Shown here: positions 8,060 through 18,815 of the stretch, piece after piece
Position numbering within the stretch: the first letter of the stretch is position 1
Layout of the letters: each line of letters starts with the position of its first letter
Assembly (NCBI GenBank): GCA_948144175.1
Contig: CANXME010000095.1
Coordinates: 248,001-312,000 of the forward strand
Length of the DNA stretch: 64,000 bases
Source: Closterium sp. NIES-65
Taxonomy: Eukaryota > Streptophyta > Zygnematophyceae > Desmidiales > Closteriaceae
Direction of reading: 5' to 3'
The notes under the pieces: generated by a model
Seen by the model: the letters and a program-made list of their open reading frames with translations, nothing else
Database searches by the model: none
Told to the model about the DNA's origin: nothing
Position numbers and translations under genes: made by a program

Positions 8060-9530
8060 GATGATCACAAGGCTAAAGTGCCTTGGTGAAGATATCAGCA
8101 GTGTTGGCTTGAGTGGCCACGTAAGCAAGACGAAGGTGACCACGCTGCTGCAACTCTCGAGCAAGGAAGTAGCGCAGAGCGATGTGCTTCGTTCTGTGCT
8201 CCAGTTTGTGCTCCTGATACAAGGCAATCATGGCCTTGTTGTCGACGTACAGAACTGGAGGAGAACGAGGCGGCTCTCCCAGGTCGGTCAGCAGGTAGGT
8301 GAGCTAACGTAACTCCTATGCAGCCATGTCTCCTGAGCAGATCTCAGCCTCACAGCTAGAGTTGAGAACAGAAGACGAGTGGGTAGAACGCCACGAAACA
8401 TAGCTGGAGCCAAGGCTGAAAGTGTAACCATGTGACGACCGCTGTGTAGCCAAGTCGTTAGCCTAGGAAGCGTCTGCGTGACCAGTGAGGACAACTCGAG
8501 CCCGTCCTCCAAGCACGAGCCCCATGCCCGACGTACAGCACACGTAGCACAACACCGTCTTAGCGGCATCCATGTCCTCCTTCCGGTGTCTCCCAGGAGC
8601 AACATAGCGTGCCAAGATGCTAAGAGGGTAAGGCAGGTTAGGTCGAGTGCAGGTCATCAGGTACATGAGGTAGCCCACAAGCTCTGGATATGGGCCACTC
8701 GACTCTACGGACTCATCCGAAGGCAGAGCTGAGAGCGAGTGGCGAGTAGGCAGAGGAGTGGACTATGGCGAGGAGTACGTGAAGCTAAAGCGCTGACGGA
8801 CCTTCTCCACCATGTGTGACTGAGTCAAGGTAATGGTGCGTTGTGCTCTATCCCGGGTGATCTACAAGCCAAGATAGCTGCGCAGCTCACCCAGGTCTAT
8901 GCACGTGTGTCTCTTCTACAGCTCCGAATTCACGTGGGCGAGTCCCTCTGTGTCAGCAGTAGCAAAAACCAAGTCGTCAACGTACACGAGGACGTAGAAC
9001 GGCGGCAGAGAGGTGTCGGTGCGTAGAAACAGCGACGGGTCGGCAGTAGAAGGAGCAAACCCAAGAGCCGCAAGTGTTGTCCTCAGTGTGTCGTTCCACT
9101 CTCGGGGCACCTGGCGGAGACCGTAGACTAACCGCCGGAGGCTCCACTGGGTACCAGCAGGAAACGACCCACTGAAGCCAGGTGGGCGGCGCAGCCAGAT
9201 CTCCTCGTGCAGGCTGCCCTGTAGGAAGGCTGTGCTGAAGCTAAGAGAGTGAAGCTCGTAATCACGCTGAGCAGCGACGTCCAGTAGTATCGAAGAGTGG
9301 TAATATTTGGGGTAGGGGAGAAGGTCTGGAAGAAGTTGTCTCGCTGATTGAAGCTTCGTGCAACGTAACGCGCCTTGAAGACAGGCGGAGAACCCGGCGG
9401 CTGCTTCACCCTGAAAATCCACATGCTACTGACGATGTTCGCCCTAGGTGGGGGAACCTCGTCGACGTAGGTGCCTGTGGACTTCTAGGAAGCCATCTCT
9501 GTGTCCATAGCTGTCTGCCACTGAGAGGAG
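8060..9530 (-). pseudogene. B: reverse transcriptase-RNase H remnant
   Basis: Pieces of RT and RNase H in several frames: WIFRVKQPPG, ARYVARSF, HSLSFSTAFLQG, YGLRQVPREW, YVDD (about 8970), then SELQKRH-type and LGLQITRDR-type stretches with amber codons in place of Gln at 8916-8918, 8862-8864 and 8763-8765, and RNase H pieces down to about 8060. Another amber replaces Trp at 9485-9487, the same site as in F. Not functional. Confidence 0.86.
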
Positions 9531-11160
9531 TAGGGACCCTCTATCGCCTCTGCGTAAGAGCGCGGGTCGGGATGTCTGGTGCATCCGGGTCTCCGTCAGG
9601 TGCAAGCAGCATGGACACGAGATGAGGTAAAGCAGCGGCAAAGCACTCAAACTCCTCTTGTCTGTCCTCAAGGACGTCCGTGCCAAGAGCACACTCACCC
9701 CCGACGGACGGAGGACAGACAGACTCAGACTCAGCAACAAGACTAGCGGCTTAGTCCAGACGAGAGGCGGCAACAAAGTCAACAAGCTCAGCAACTAGGG
9801 CAGAAGCAGCAGTGGACTCAAACGAAGGGTCGGCGACAACAGTAGCGAGAAGACGCGTGACAGTAGGACTGGTAGCACGAGCAAGGTCTGACTGTGGGTC
9901 AGGAACATCAGGAAGAGAGGACGCAGGAGGAAATGGCACAGGGACACGCAGTGGAGCAGTGGAAGGACAAATTGCCATCTGGTGTGTGCCTGGGACAGTA
10001 GGAGGACGCTGACGCGGAGCACGATGACCAGTGCGAACAGCGCGAACACGACGAGACTCAGACGACGAAGGACGAGACTCAGGCGGCGCTGGACGAGACT
10101 CAGGCTCACGACGCTCCATAAGACCTCTAGTCGGCCCAGAGTAAGGAGAAGGACCAGGCAGTGGAGAGGCTGGTCGTAGCTGCGACTGCGACGGGGCAGG
10201 CTGCGGACACAGTAAGGGAAGAGTGGGACTAGTAGAAGGCGGGAGGCCAAGAACCTGCTAAAGGAGTGGAACGAAGTACGGCCGCGGCCGCGCAGTGCTA
10301 CCAGAACCAGCAGAAACAGCACCAGTACCCCCAGCTCCAGAGTCTCCAACTCCAACTCCCGCAGCACCACCAACTCGAGCACCTCCAGCAGCTCCAGCTC
10401 TAGCAGCAACAGCTCCAGCGCCGCCAGCTCCAACTCCTGCAGCACCACCAGCTCTAGTAGCTCCAGTATCTCCTGTACGAGCACCTCCGGCGGCTCCAGC
10501 ACCAGCAGGACCTCCAGCAGCTCCAGCTCCATCAGCTCTAGTAGCACTAGTAGCTCCAGTAGCACTAGTAGCACCAGCAGGACCTCCAGCAGCTCCAGCT
10601 CCAGCAGCACCACCAGCTCTAGCAGCTCCAGTTGCACCAGCTCCAGGGGCTCCAGCGGCAGGCCCCCCAGCTCCAGCAGCTCCTCGCTGGAGTCTCCAGG
10701 GGCGAGCAAACCACTCGTGCAGCTGCGGTGGAGAGAGAGGCTCCCGCCAAAACGAGGCACCTGCAGGAACTCTAGCAGACTCAGCGCCCCTAGTCTCAGC
10801 AACCGCATGCTCAGTACCCTCAGGCTCAGCATCCCCAGGCTCAGCACCCCTAGGCTCAGCACCCCCAGGCTCAGCACCCTCAGACTCAGCACCCCCAAGC
10901 TCCTCACCCTCAGACTCAGCACCCCCAGGCTCAGCACCCCCAGACTCCACACGATCAGGCCCATCACCCCTAGGCTCTGCACTCTCAGGCTCAGCACCCC
11001 CAGGCTCAGCAACCTCAGGCTCCGCACGCTCAAGCTCAGCACCTCCAGCAGCACCACCCCCAGAAGCAGCACCAGAGTCAACCGCTACCTCGACAGGCTC
11101 AACAACGTCTACCTGAGACACACCTGAGGGAGCAGGACCTTGAGGGGGGAGGGGGTCTAC
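9531..11160 (-). pseudogene. B: integrase-RT spacer with coding minisatellites
   Basis: Ser/Pro/Ala-rich linker with conserved islands (TVTRLLATVV, RRPRQRPP-like, RPRPYFVPLLQQVLGLP). A 15-bp GGAEP-type repeat lies at about 10790-11050, and a second Gly/Ala-rich region (GAGAAG-like, CTCCAGCAG units) at about 10320-10690. A TAA ends the reading frame near 9750. The spacer has no recognisable fold and is the most variable part of the polyprotein. Confidence 0.78.
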
Positions 11161-12165
11161 CGGAGGAGGACCTGGTGCAAGGAAGAGTGGCGGGGGGGGG
11201 GAGAGAGGCAGTGCAGTAGGGGAAGAGACGGTAAATGGGAACCGACTCGTCAAACGTGACGTCCTGAGAGGGCAGGACACGGCGCGAGGTGGGGTGGTAA
11301 AACTACCAGCTAGGTGCATCAGGGACAAAGCCAAGGAAGACGCAGGGAATTGCGCGGGCGGAGAGCTTGTCCGCGGTAGTATCACGGACAAAGGCACGAG
11401 AACCCCAGACCCGGAACACCGACGCATCGCCAACCTTCCCCGTCCACCGTAGGGTGGGCGAGGTCTCCGGGAAGGAGACACGGGCCCAAAGGTTGAGCTG
11501 ATGCGCAGCGTATCAGACCGCAAACGGCCACAGAAAATGGGGGGCAGCTGCATGGACCATGGAGGTACGAGCGACCTCCATGATTAAGCCAATGCGGCGC
11601 GCAGCAACCCCATTCTGCTGCGGTGAGGCCGAGAGCGTGAACGTCTGGCGAATGCCCTCCCCACGACAAAAGTCCCTCAGAAAGTCAGAGGCGAACTCAC
11701 CACATCTATCAGAGTGCAGACGCAGGACGGGAAAGTCCGTCTCGAATCGCTCGCGGAGCTGGAGACGGTCAGCGCGGATCCAAGGGATCAAAACATCAGG
11801 GACCTCACCCTTGGTGCGCAAGGGGAAGACCGTGGTGTAACGCGTGTAGTCGTCAACGACCAGCAAAAAGTACCGCTCGCGGTCCTGTCCACGGACGCGG
11901 GCTGGCCCCCACACGTCCATGTGTAGGGTCTGCAGGGGAGCAGTCGTCGGGGGGAACGAGGAGGAGTGAAGAGCGGCACGCTGCCGCCCCTCGACACAGG
12001 GAAGGCAGGGAGGGGCAGGTGAGGGTGGGAGAGGAGGCAGAGTCTCTGGAAGTCCAGAGACAAGGAGACGTCGGTGCATGCCACGGAGGCTCTGTACCGA
12101 GGGGTGACCAAGACGGTGGTGCCAAAGGACGGTCTGGTGCACAAAGCACCACACGAGCAGGGGGC
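11161..12165 (-). pseudogene. B: integrase remnant with catalytic Glu replaced by Ala
   Basis: Pre-integrase LWHHRLGHPS, then LHMDVWGPARVRG, FLLVVDDYTRYTTVFPL and LRLHSDRCGEF. The catalytic Glu of the D-X35-E motif is Ala (QQNGVAARR, where A, E, F and G have AERR). The HSDRGG motif is HSDRCG. After FLWPFAV a stop interrupts the frame; the VWGSRAFVRD...VFLGF C-terminal domain continues to about 11160. It could not catalyse integration as written. Confidence 0.87.
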
Positions 12166-13023
12166 TGCTAGCTGACCTGACGCAGACGCAGCTACCTGAG
12201 GGGACACAGTAGTCAGTGTGTACAGACTCGAGCCAGGCGCTCGGGTGAACGTGGCCAGGTGCCGACCAGTCCGGGAGCACGTACAGTGGGTCACACGCTG
12301 ACCTCCAGGAGTGAACTGGTCAACCCACACATCCTGGAGTTCAGCTCCACTCACCAAGTTCGTAGAGAACGAGGGGAGGTGAAGACCCGACAGTGAGGCA
12401 GACGGGACTACCGGACACGGCAGGTTCGTGGAGGAGTGTGCAAGGACTGGGCCCCCAGAGGGGTCCGCCAGGGAGATTGCAACCGGCCGTCTGAGCGGCG
12501 TGAGTGTGGTGCTGTCGCGAAAGAAGAAGCGGGAAGCACCTGACTCAAGTGTGAAGGTGTGCAAGGCCTCAGCAGGCGCAGTACCAAAGAGAGCAGACTC
12601 ACCAGCACCTGGAGCAGCAGACTCACTAGCACCTAGAGTAGCAGCCTCACCAGCACCTAGCGCAATAGACTCTATACCTGGGTCGTGCGGCACACACAGG
12701 TAACAGTCACCCTCAGCACTAATAGTCATAGCATACATGGCAGCAAGGATAGCATCATAGTCAAGAGCAAATATATCAACATTCTGCCTAAGCAGATCAG
12801 CCCAGCTAGGGAGCTCAGCGGCGTCAGGAAACTGTGCGCGCCAGACGTCAGACAGGTGACCAAAACAGCGCTACGGCGTGTGTGGCAGGCCGCACGTCTC
12901 CCCATGGCGCCCGCCGGTGCGGAGAACGTAAGTGCAGGGACCAGCACCCCCAGACCTCCCACGCCCAGCGTACCACTCACGAAGCTGCTGGGGCGACGGT
13001 GTCTCACGGGAACGCGGCTGCTG
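12166..13023 (-). pseudogene. B: zinc knuckle and protease segment
   Basis: Starts with SPQQLREWYA and a C-X13-C-X3-H-X4-C knuckle whose last part has an amber for Gln (12871-12873). Next come DYDAILAAMYAMTISAEGDCYLC and the protease motif, where the catalytic Asp is Glu (TLESGAS), then LADPSGGPVLA and SFSTNLVSGAELQD. Both lesions predict no processing of the polyprotein. Confidence 0.82.
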
Positions 13024-14057
13024 CTAGCGCTGGCTACCGCCAAAGCCTCCACGCTGCGCGGCTCCACCCCGACCAGCACCACCACCGCCGCCACCTCCAC
13101 CGCCGCTGCTACTGCCTCCACCGCTGCTGCCGCTGTCTCCACCACCTCCACCGCTGCCGCTGACGCTCCCACTCCCGCCACCACCCTTGCCTCCACCCCC
13201 ACCCCCTCCGCCTCCTCCACCGCCACCACCGCCGCCCCCACCGTCCCCTCCACCACCCTTGCCCCCCTTGCCGTTGCCGCTGTGGCGCCTCCCACTAGGA
13301 GCAGACGTAGCCTCGACCTCTTCGGTGCCAATGAGGTTGACAGCAGCAGCAGAAGCAACAGAGGGTAGAAGGGGAATGGGGGAACACCCCTCAAAGAAAG
13401 GGGCGCAAGGGTCGCCGCGAGAAGCACCTACAGCAACTATACTCTTCTCAGCTGCAGTGAGGCGCTCCTCTAGCAGGTTGATGGTGAGCTCGGTGGGGCA
13501 AAGGGAGAGAAAGTGGTCCCTGACTGAGCAAAGGGAGTCCGGGAGACGAGTGACTAGGTAGAAGAGGGTGATGTACATGGGGGGGGGGGGGGGGGGTTCT
13601 TGGCGCTGAACTCGGATTTAAGCGCAGCGCGGCAGCGGGCGTCACTAGTGCGGAGGTGAGTAATGAGGTCAGCGATTGTGGCAACGGCGGCCAGGTCAGG
13701 GAACAGGTTCAGTAGCATTAGGCGGCTGAGGGTAGCAGTGGCAGGGGAGGAGTAGCGCGCTACAACATCGTCATACAAAGACTTAGAAGTCTTGTACTGG
13801 CCAAAGTGCGCGCGCTCAGCAGAAGGCAGGTGACTACGAATAGCAAGGCGAGCAACAGCGTCATGAGTAGTCCACTGCGAGCGAGCCGTATTGTCAGCAT
13901 TGGCAGCAGGTGCAACAGAGGTGCCGGACGTGTCATCAAAAAGCGAGACTCCGTTCCTAGAGTCGCACTGAAGACGGAGCTGTAGGTCATCTACCCAAAC
14001 TTCGATATCGACCGCATGACCCTCAGCATCGAAGGTAAGAACAGTAGGGCTAGCCAT
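13024..14057 (-). pseudogene. B: Gag, broken at a poly-G tract
   Basis: ATG at 14057 opens MASPTVLTFDAEGHAV, followed by the copia Gag pattern (WVDDLQLRLQCD, LRTSDARCRAAL). The frame breaks at a run of about 18 G (13580-13597), within the NPPP codons, and resumes as MYITLFYLVTRLPDSL. A poly-Gly stretch follows, then an amber for Gln at 13024-13026. The homopolymer has probably expanded by slippage. Confidence 0.87.
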
Positions 14058-14706
14058 GGCAGCAGTAGCAGCATTGGCAGCAGAAGCTCAGTAGGGCAGG
14101 GTGGCGCGGCTCGGTAGAGCGGCGTGGCTCGGCTGGGCGGCGCGACTCGGCTGGGCGGCGCGGCTCGGCTGGGTGGTGCGGCTCGGCAGGCAGGCAGGCG
14201 CGGCTGGCGCAGGTAGGGCAGGTAGCGTGGGTAGGGCACGTGCTCACCAGGGGCGGGTAGGGAAGGTGCCACCCACGGCGGGTAGGGCAGGCGCGCGACA
14301 GGCGCGGGTAGGGCAGGCGCTCGACGGGCGACAGCAGGGCAGGCGCTTGACGGGCGGCTGCAGGCGCTCGACGGGCGGGTAGGGCAGGCGCTCGATGGGC
14401 AGGTAGGGCACGCGCTTTGACAGGCGGCGGCAGGGTAGGCGCACGACGGGCGCTTAGGGCAGGGCCGCGATGGACGGCGGTAGGGCAGGCGATCGACGGG
14501 CGGCACGTAGGGCACGCGCTTGACGGCGGGTAGGGCAGGCGCGCGACGGCGGCCGTAGCAAAGGCAGGCGCTCGATGGCGCGGGTAGGGCAGGCACTCAT
14601 CTTCGCACAACAGGGCAGGCGCGAGGCGAGCGACAGGGCCGGCAAGCGCGGAAGCGCGCTTCGGGCAAGGCAGAAAAAAAAATCGTGGTGGGCTTAAAAA
14701 AAAAAC
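14058..14706 (-). repeat. B: G+C-rich minisatellite leader
   Basis: Tandem units based on GGGTAGGGCAGGCGCTCGAC (about 20-24 bp, imperfect) at about 14210-14640, plus GGCTCGGCTGGGCGGCGC units at 14105-14190. The sequence is unrelated to the leader of A although the position is the same. Two oligo-A runs lie at 14672-14706. Confidence 0.8.
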
Positions 14707-14736
14707 GTTCCCACTAGGGAACTTGCTCTGAAACCA
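14707..14736 (-). promoter_or_regulatory. B: primer-binding site and adjacent hairpin
   Basis: Sense strand: TGGTTTCAGAGC directly after the LTR, 11 of 12 bases equal to the initiator-Met tRNA complement. It is followed by the inverted repeat GTTCCC-4 nt-GGGAAC (14707-14722). Confidence 0.85.
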
Positions 14737-14868
14737 TGTGAAAGATAAGAAACGAGGAATAATTGAATTAGTAAGCAGGTGGGTACAACTAGGAAAACCT
14801 AAAAGTGTTGTACCCCATATTGACTACCCCACTACAGTCTACACAGACCATGTCATATAAGTTTGATA
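14737..14868 (-). repeat. 5' LTR of B
   Basis: 132 bp, TGTGAAAG...TTTGATA. A few substitutions separate it from the split 3' LTR, including the terminal CA to TA. The right copy of the GACCC duplication follows at 14869-14873. Confidence 0.9.
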
Positions 14869-15168
14869 GACCCCACTCCGTTGGGGAGAACGACGTCCAC
14901 CATCGACGTTGCCTTGCGAGCTACCTGGAGCCGCCATCGACCGCAGCGCTTTCCCTTGCATTCTGCCGACGCCGACGTCGACGGCCCGAATCACCCCATG
15001 AATCATTGTGCCTCCTTCGCTGACAACGTTTCCGCCGTTGCCTTCGTTGTGCACGGGTTGAGGAGAGGCGGACGCAACGCCCGCTTCAGCACAGGGAGGG
15101 GGATGCTCATGCGCCCATTGCGCAAGGGTTCCCAGGAGCATCAACTCCAAGCTTGCTCCGCCGTACAT
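14869..15168 (-). pseudogene. Relic copia element C: Gag N-terminal part
   Basis: Minus-strand reading gives a PVHNEGN segment and an AAPGSSQGNVDGGRRSPQRSG segment, matching PVNNEGG and AAGSSKGDVGGRRSG in the Gag of D. It ends exactly at the insertion point of B. Very diverged and not functional. Confidence 0.68.
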
Positions 15169-15565
15169 GTCAAAATATGTTTACATATTTTATATAATAG
15201 TTTGCAGTGTAGTGTAGATAGTGCATCATGTTTGGTGGTGCACCTCCTTGTGTTGCTGTTTGCTATTTGTACTCACAATTCTCATTAGTGCACCTCTTTC
15301 TTGCCTTCCATTTCCTCTCGCTACTCCCGTTCTACCTCACCTATGCTCCTTGGCTAGGCTTTCTCCTAGCCTAGGTAGCTTCTTAATTTTGTCAGTACAC
15401 TCCAACACCGTGGCGTCGTCGAACATAAGCCTCTCAAGCCTCCAAGGTATCCTCTACGCCCGCTACAATTACGGAGTCAATCATGGTGAATAAGGTAGCT
15501 GGGCGGCTTAACAACAACTTAGGTAAGATGCAATATCGTCTGCTCTGAAGGCTCTAACGCGGGGC

Positions 15566-15587
15566 CGTCCACGCTCACCGCACCATG
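15566..15587 (-). promoter_or_regulatory. Relic C: primer-binding site and LTR end
   Basis: The sense-strand sequence TCTCCGCA-TGGTGCGGTGAGCGTGGACG is shared with the LTR/PBS junction of D (23132-23159). It places the 5' LTR of C from 15586 towards higher coordinates. The leader between here and Gag is about 400 bp, against about 106 bp in D, and holds A+T-rich extra sequence. Confidence 0.6.
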
Positions 15588-16089
15588 CGGAGAAAGCTTT
15601 TATACGGGAGAGCTGACTAGCTTGGGATGCACAGATAGAGTTATGGCAATGATTCTTGATAGAATGGTTGGTTGCCTTGGTAAAATTCAAGAATAGCTTC
15701 ACTAGGAAAAGTTGATTGAACAAGATCATGGTACAAGCAAGAAGAACCAAATAGCAAAGACAATGAACCCTGGAGAAACGTTCCTCGAGAAGCATACACC
15801 TTTGCCGAGTCAGCAACGGTAGGTGAAACGACAAGCATATGCAGCCTTCACCTGAGTAGGCAGTTGCTCAGGTTTGCGCACATTGCGAATTTAAGAGACA
15901 ACTAATTCTGGTCGACTAGAAACGCTATGCTCGACGATGCACTTGGTCGAGCTCAATTCTGTAGACCAGCACTCCGTCGAAAGCGCAATTTCGTCAATTT
16001 TGTCGACCAGCAAGGCTCGTCTTCGACGCCGATTTACTCCCGTCGACAAGTCATCGAGCATAATTAATCTCGTCAACAAACGACTCGTC
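15588..16089. other. Unassigned A+T-richer DNA
   Basis: Should include the 5' LTR of relic C, but I could not find a second copy or its outer border. No open frame here has recognisable motifs. Confidence 0.5.
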
Positions 16090-17160
16090 GCACACAGATA
16101 AAAGGCCCCTGAAGTTGATGATGACCACGAAATGAAGCCGTCTGCACACCGTTGTGCTCAGAAGGCATGGTCTACCTCGACCAAGCAAGGGCGGGGCCTT
16201 TGTGCCTGCCTCCTCATCCGTGCGATATTGAGCGAGATTAAGTTGCTCGTAGAAGATGACGTCGCGTTCGTAACTTTGTTGCTGAGCAGATCCAGGATGA
16301 TCCATGCATTGTATTTGTAACTGATGCCCATGTGAATGCCCCAATGCGCGCGGCTCGTAAACTTGCCGATGGTTGAGGTGGGGGGGCGATACTTCACCAC
16401 GCACCCCCACACGTGGAGCATGGAGGTGTCGCCCTTCTTGCCCGTCCACTTAACATGCGGCGTCAATTTCCCCATGATAGCCACGGTGGAGAGAAGGTTG
16501 TGCACCCGCACGGCGTGGTGCATAGTGTACGCCAGTACGTTGCGGGAAGCTTCGACTGCTTAAGCAGCGCGCGCATCTTTCTCATAAAAGTGCGGTTGGT
16601 GCGTTCGGCGATGCCCTTCCTTCAGATGCGCGTAGGGGAGTGAGACGTGGTGCGATATCCCCTTTTGCGCCATGTAATCCTGCAGCTCCTTGCTACGAAA
16701 TTCTACTGCGTAGTCGGTCTCCCAGATTTGCAGCTTCTTCTAGGATTGCCATTGCGCGTGCGCCAGCCAGAGGCGGAAGGCCTCGCACGTCCTGCTGCAG
16801 AACTGTACGTTCGTACGTTTGCGATCCACATGTAACAAGTCCTTGCATCAACGAAGGTAAGCGTATACCCCTCGTTGTTGAGCCTACAGTGGCCGGCAAC
16901 AAGGAAATCGTTGTATACCTTGTGCAGCTTGGAGTAGCGGTTGGTCCTTGGTTCCAGCAGCGGAAACGGCTAATCGCTCAGCGCGGCTTCGAGGCAGACT
17001 CTGCAGTTGCGCGGCTGCGATGTGGTCTTAAATTCGGAGCCGTCAGGGCGCAGGAGTGCGCCAAGAGCAAATACTCCTGCCTCGATGCAGTTCTTCAGTG
17101 TCACGCGCGAGGGAAGCATGAGGCGCTAATGCCACAGGTTGTCAGTTGCAGGGAGTCCGG
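16090..17160 (-). pseudogene. Relic copia element M: pre-integrase and integrase
   Basis: Several frames, minus strand. From 17150 down: a LWH.RL...TLKNCI pre-integrase pattern and a CRVCLEAAL zinc-type Cys pair. Then YNDFLVAGH, YTLTFVDA..CYMWI, EFRSKELQDYMAQKGISHHVSLPYAHL, MRALLKQSKLPATYW, VKWTGKKGDTSMLHVWGC and AHWGIHMGISYKYNAWIILD. This is the order of a copia integrase with its C-terminal domain. Stops and shifts are frequent. The family is not close to any other copy here. Confidence 0.75.
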
Positions 17161-18477
17161 AGGAGCGCATGTAGCGTGCGCCCACCACTTTGGGGCATTT
17201 TTCAGGTACCGGTGCTGGTTATGCTGGCGCTTCTTTCTCTACTGCTTCTTCGTTCGCCGTTATCAGCATTAGCGCGAAAAATTCCCTGTCGAGGATAACG
17301 GGTTACGCGAACTGTTCTGGGGACGAGCGCAGGTTCACGCGGCTCGGGGTCGGGTCCGTAGACAGTTTGACTTGGGGTCGAGGGCTCATTGCCCTAGTCG
17401 ATGGTGTCCCAAGGGTCGGGATGTTGCTGGATGTTAGGGAGGAGTGGCGCAGATGCAGGAAGCAGCGGAGGGCGGCCGAGAGGAACAATAGGTGGTTCAG
17501 TTTCTTCTACTTCTTCCGCTCCCCGCCTGCACTCCAGCCTCCGTCGGAAGTACCCCAGCCTCCGCCGGTGTCGGCTCAGGTACATCTAGTGTTGCCCCAG
17601 GTACCGCCGCTTCTCATTCCCCAACAATCATTGCTGTCCCACCCCCTTTCATTGGAGGCGCCTTCTTCGTCTGCTGCGCCCCAAGGTCTGTAGGTGAAGG
17701 TTCCGTGCGCTTCTGCGATACTCTTTCGGCGAAGCTCCTTAGCTTCGCGGCACGCCAGCTCCTCTTCTTCTTCGATGGTAAGTTTCTTCTTGGGGTCGTG
17801 CCAGGGGGAATAGACCTTCATGAATTCCTCCTTCGTGTTGGGTCGCACCACTCCGCGCGCATCGAAATTTTTGTGCCATGTCGAGCTGGCGGATAACTGG
17901 ACGACAAAGAAGCGCGTCAGCCAATCTGATGATTACAGCTTCCGTCGCCCAATCTGATTCAACCACGAAGCCCCATCCCACAACGCTGGAAGTCGAATGA
18001 GTCAGCATACTCCGAGCTGTTTCTTCAACGGCAGTTAGATTTTGTCGCCTCTAGATCATACTGACCAATAGTTATAGTTCTTCCCCCGCTTGACTTTCGA
18101 GTCACCTCACCTCCTCCGAACCGCGGACGTTCGAACACCTCCAACGAGATATTCGCAGGCATGTGTGGTTGCGAGCAATTTTAGGATAACTCCATGTAGT
18201 GTTGGTTTTCTGACCGTTCAGTTTCATCCCCACATTATTTCTCGGTCGTTTTTGTTGCTTTTGCTGTTTTTTTTCTTTTCTTTTCTTTCCGGCCCGCCCT
18301 CACTCGTTTCTTGTTAGTTTAAAATTAAAGAGACTCCTTCCCTTTCCCCTTGCTACTTCCTTATTGTTCCACTCCACACCATTCCAGACGCTGGCATTTA
18401 TGTATCAGCATCAACCCTCTTTCATTAGTTTTCAATCTGTCACTAGGTTCTCGTTTTCCTGCCGCTGAGCTGCGTCT
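17161..18477. other. Unassigned region between relic M and composite E/G
   Basis: Contains Pro-rich minus-strand open stretches (17300-17560) that could be the front of relic M, the small open frame at 17576-17821, and a pyrimidine-rich tract (18260-18300). No LTR, TSD or family motif found. Confidence 0.45.
17576..17821 (-). CDS. Hypothetical small open frame, unrecognised
   Basis: From the ATG at 17821 it codes for about 81 residues: a charged N-terminal half with DPKKKLTIEEEEELACREA (probable amphipathic helix) and a Gly-rich end. I do not recognise a family. It could be a degraded piece of relic M or a host exon. No clear promoter or splice signal was found. Confidence 0.25.
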   Translation of the reverse strand: MKVYSPWHDPKKKLTIEEEEELACREAKELRRKSIAEAHGTFTYRPWGAADEEGASNERGWDSNDCWGMRSGGTWGNTRCT

Positions 18478-18610
18478 TGAGGAAATTAGAACAAGGATGA
18501 ATGAACTATGAAATGAGTGAGTACAAGTACTAACCCTAATTGTGTCGTACCCCCTATGGGATACCCCACTATAGCCTACACAAATGTATAAGCTATATAA
18601 TGTTCTGACA
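18478..18610 (-). repeat. 3' LTR of E
   Basis: 133 bp, TGAGGAAATT...TTCTGACA, about 85-90 percent like the LTRs of F by eye. The conserved CACCCCCATAGGCAAAGTGGGG (3' UTR/polypurine tract) follows. Confidence 0.87.
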
Positions 18611-18815
18611 CACCCCCATAGGCAAAGTGGGGGAGAACAAGGGGTCACAAGACCAGTCAAGCAAAGCAAAGCAAGCTCAGGGTGGATCACAAAGTCACCA
18701 CACAGTCCGAGCACAACGACAAGGCCACAAGGCCAGTTCACATGCAAGAGTACACACATATATATAAAGCTAGACAAGCAAGAGCAGGTATATATATGTG
18801 ACAGTACAAGCAAGG
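18611..18815 (-). promoter_or_regulatory. E: polypurine tract and 3' untranslated region
   Basis: Same conserved segment as in A, B and F, with the GGTC/GACC inverted repeat and CAAAG units. Non-coding. Confidence 0.72.

Larger units (their letters stand above)
245..14868 (-). mobile_element. Ty1/copia LTR retrotransposon B (interrupted by A)
   Basis: Minus-strand element with 132-bp LTRs at 245-357 plus 7758-7776 (split) and at 14737-14868, flanked by GACCC. Without A it is about 7.2 kb. Domain order in the sense direction is Gag, poly-Gly, C-X13-C knuckle, protease, pre-integrase, integrase, spacer, RT, RNase H, which is the copia order. It is heavily decayed: several amber stops at CAG codons, a frameshift at a poly-G tract, protease Asp to Glu and loss of the integrase Glu. 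It is inserted in the Gag of relic C. Confidence 0.92.

Noticed and set aside
10295..11116. Pro/Ala-rich plus-strand frames opposite the spacers of B, E and F (also 21000-21671, 33862-34479)
   Set aside because: Mirror of the 15-bp coding repeat and Gly/Ala tracts. The sense strand carries conserved polyprotein motifs on both sides.
15221..15493. Hydrophobic plus-strand open frame as a membrane protein
   Set aside because: Short, in pyrimidine-rich DNA, start is not conserved, and no motif was seen.
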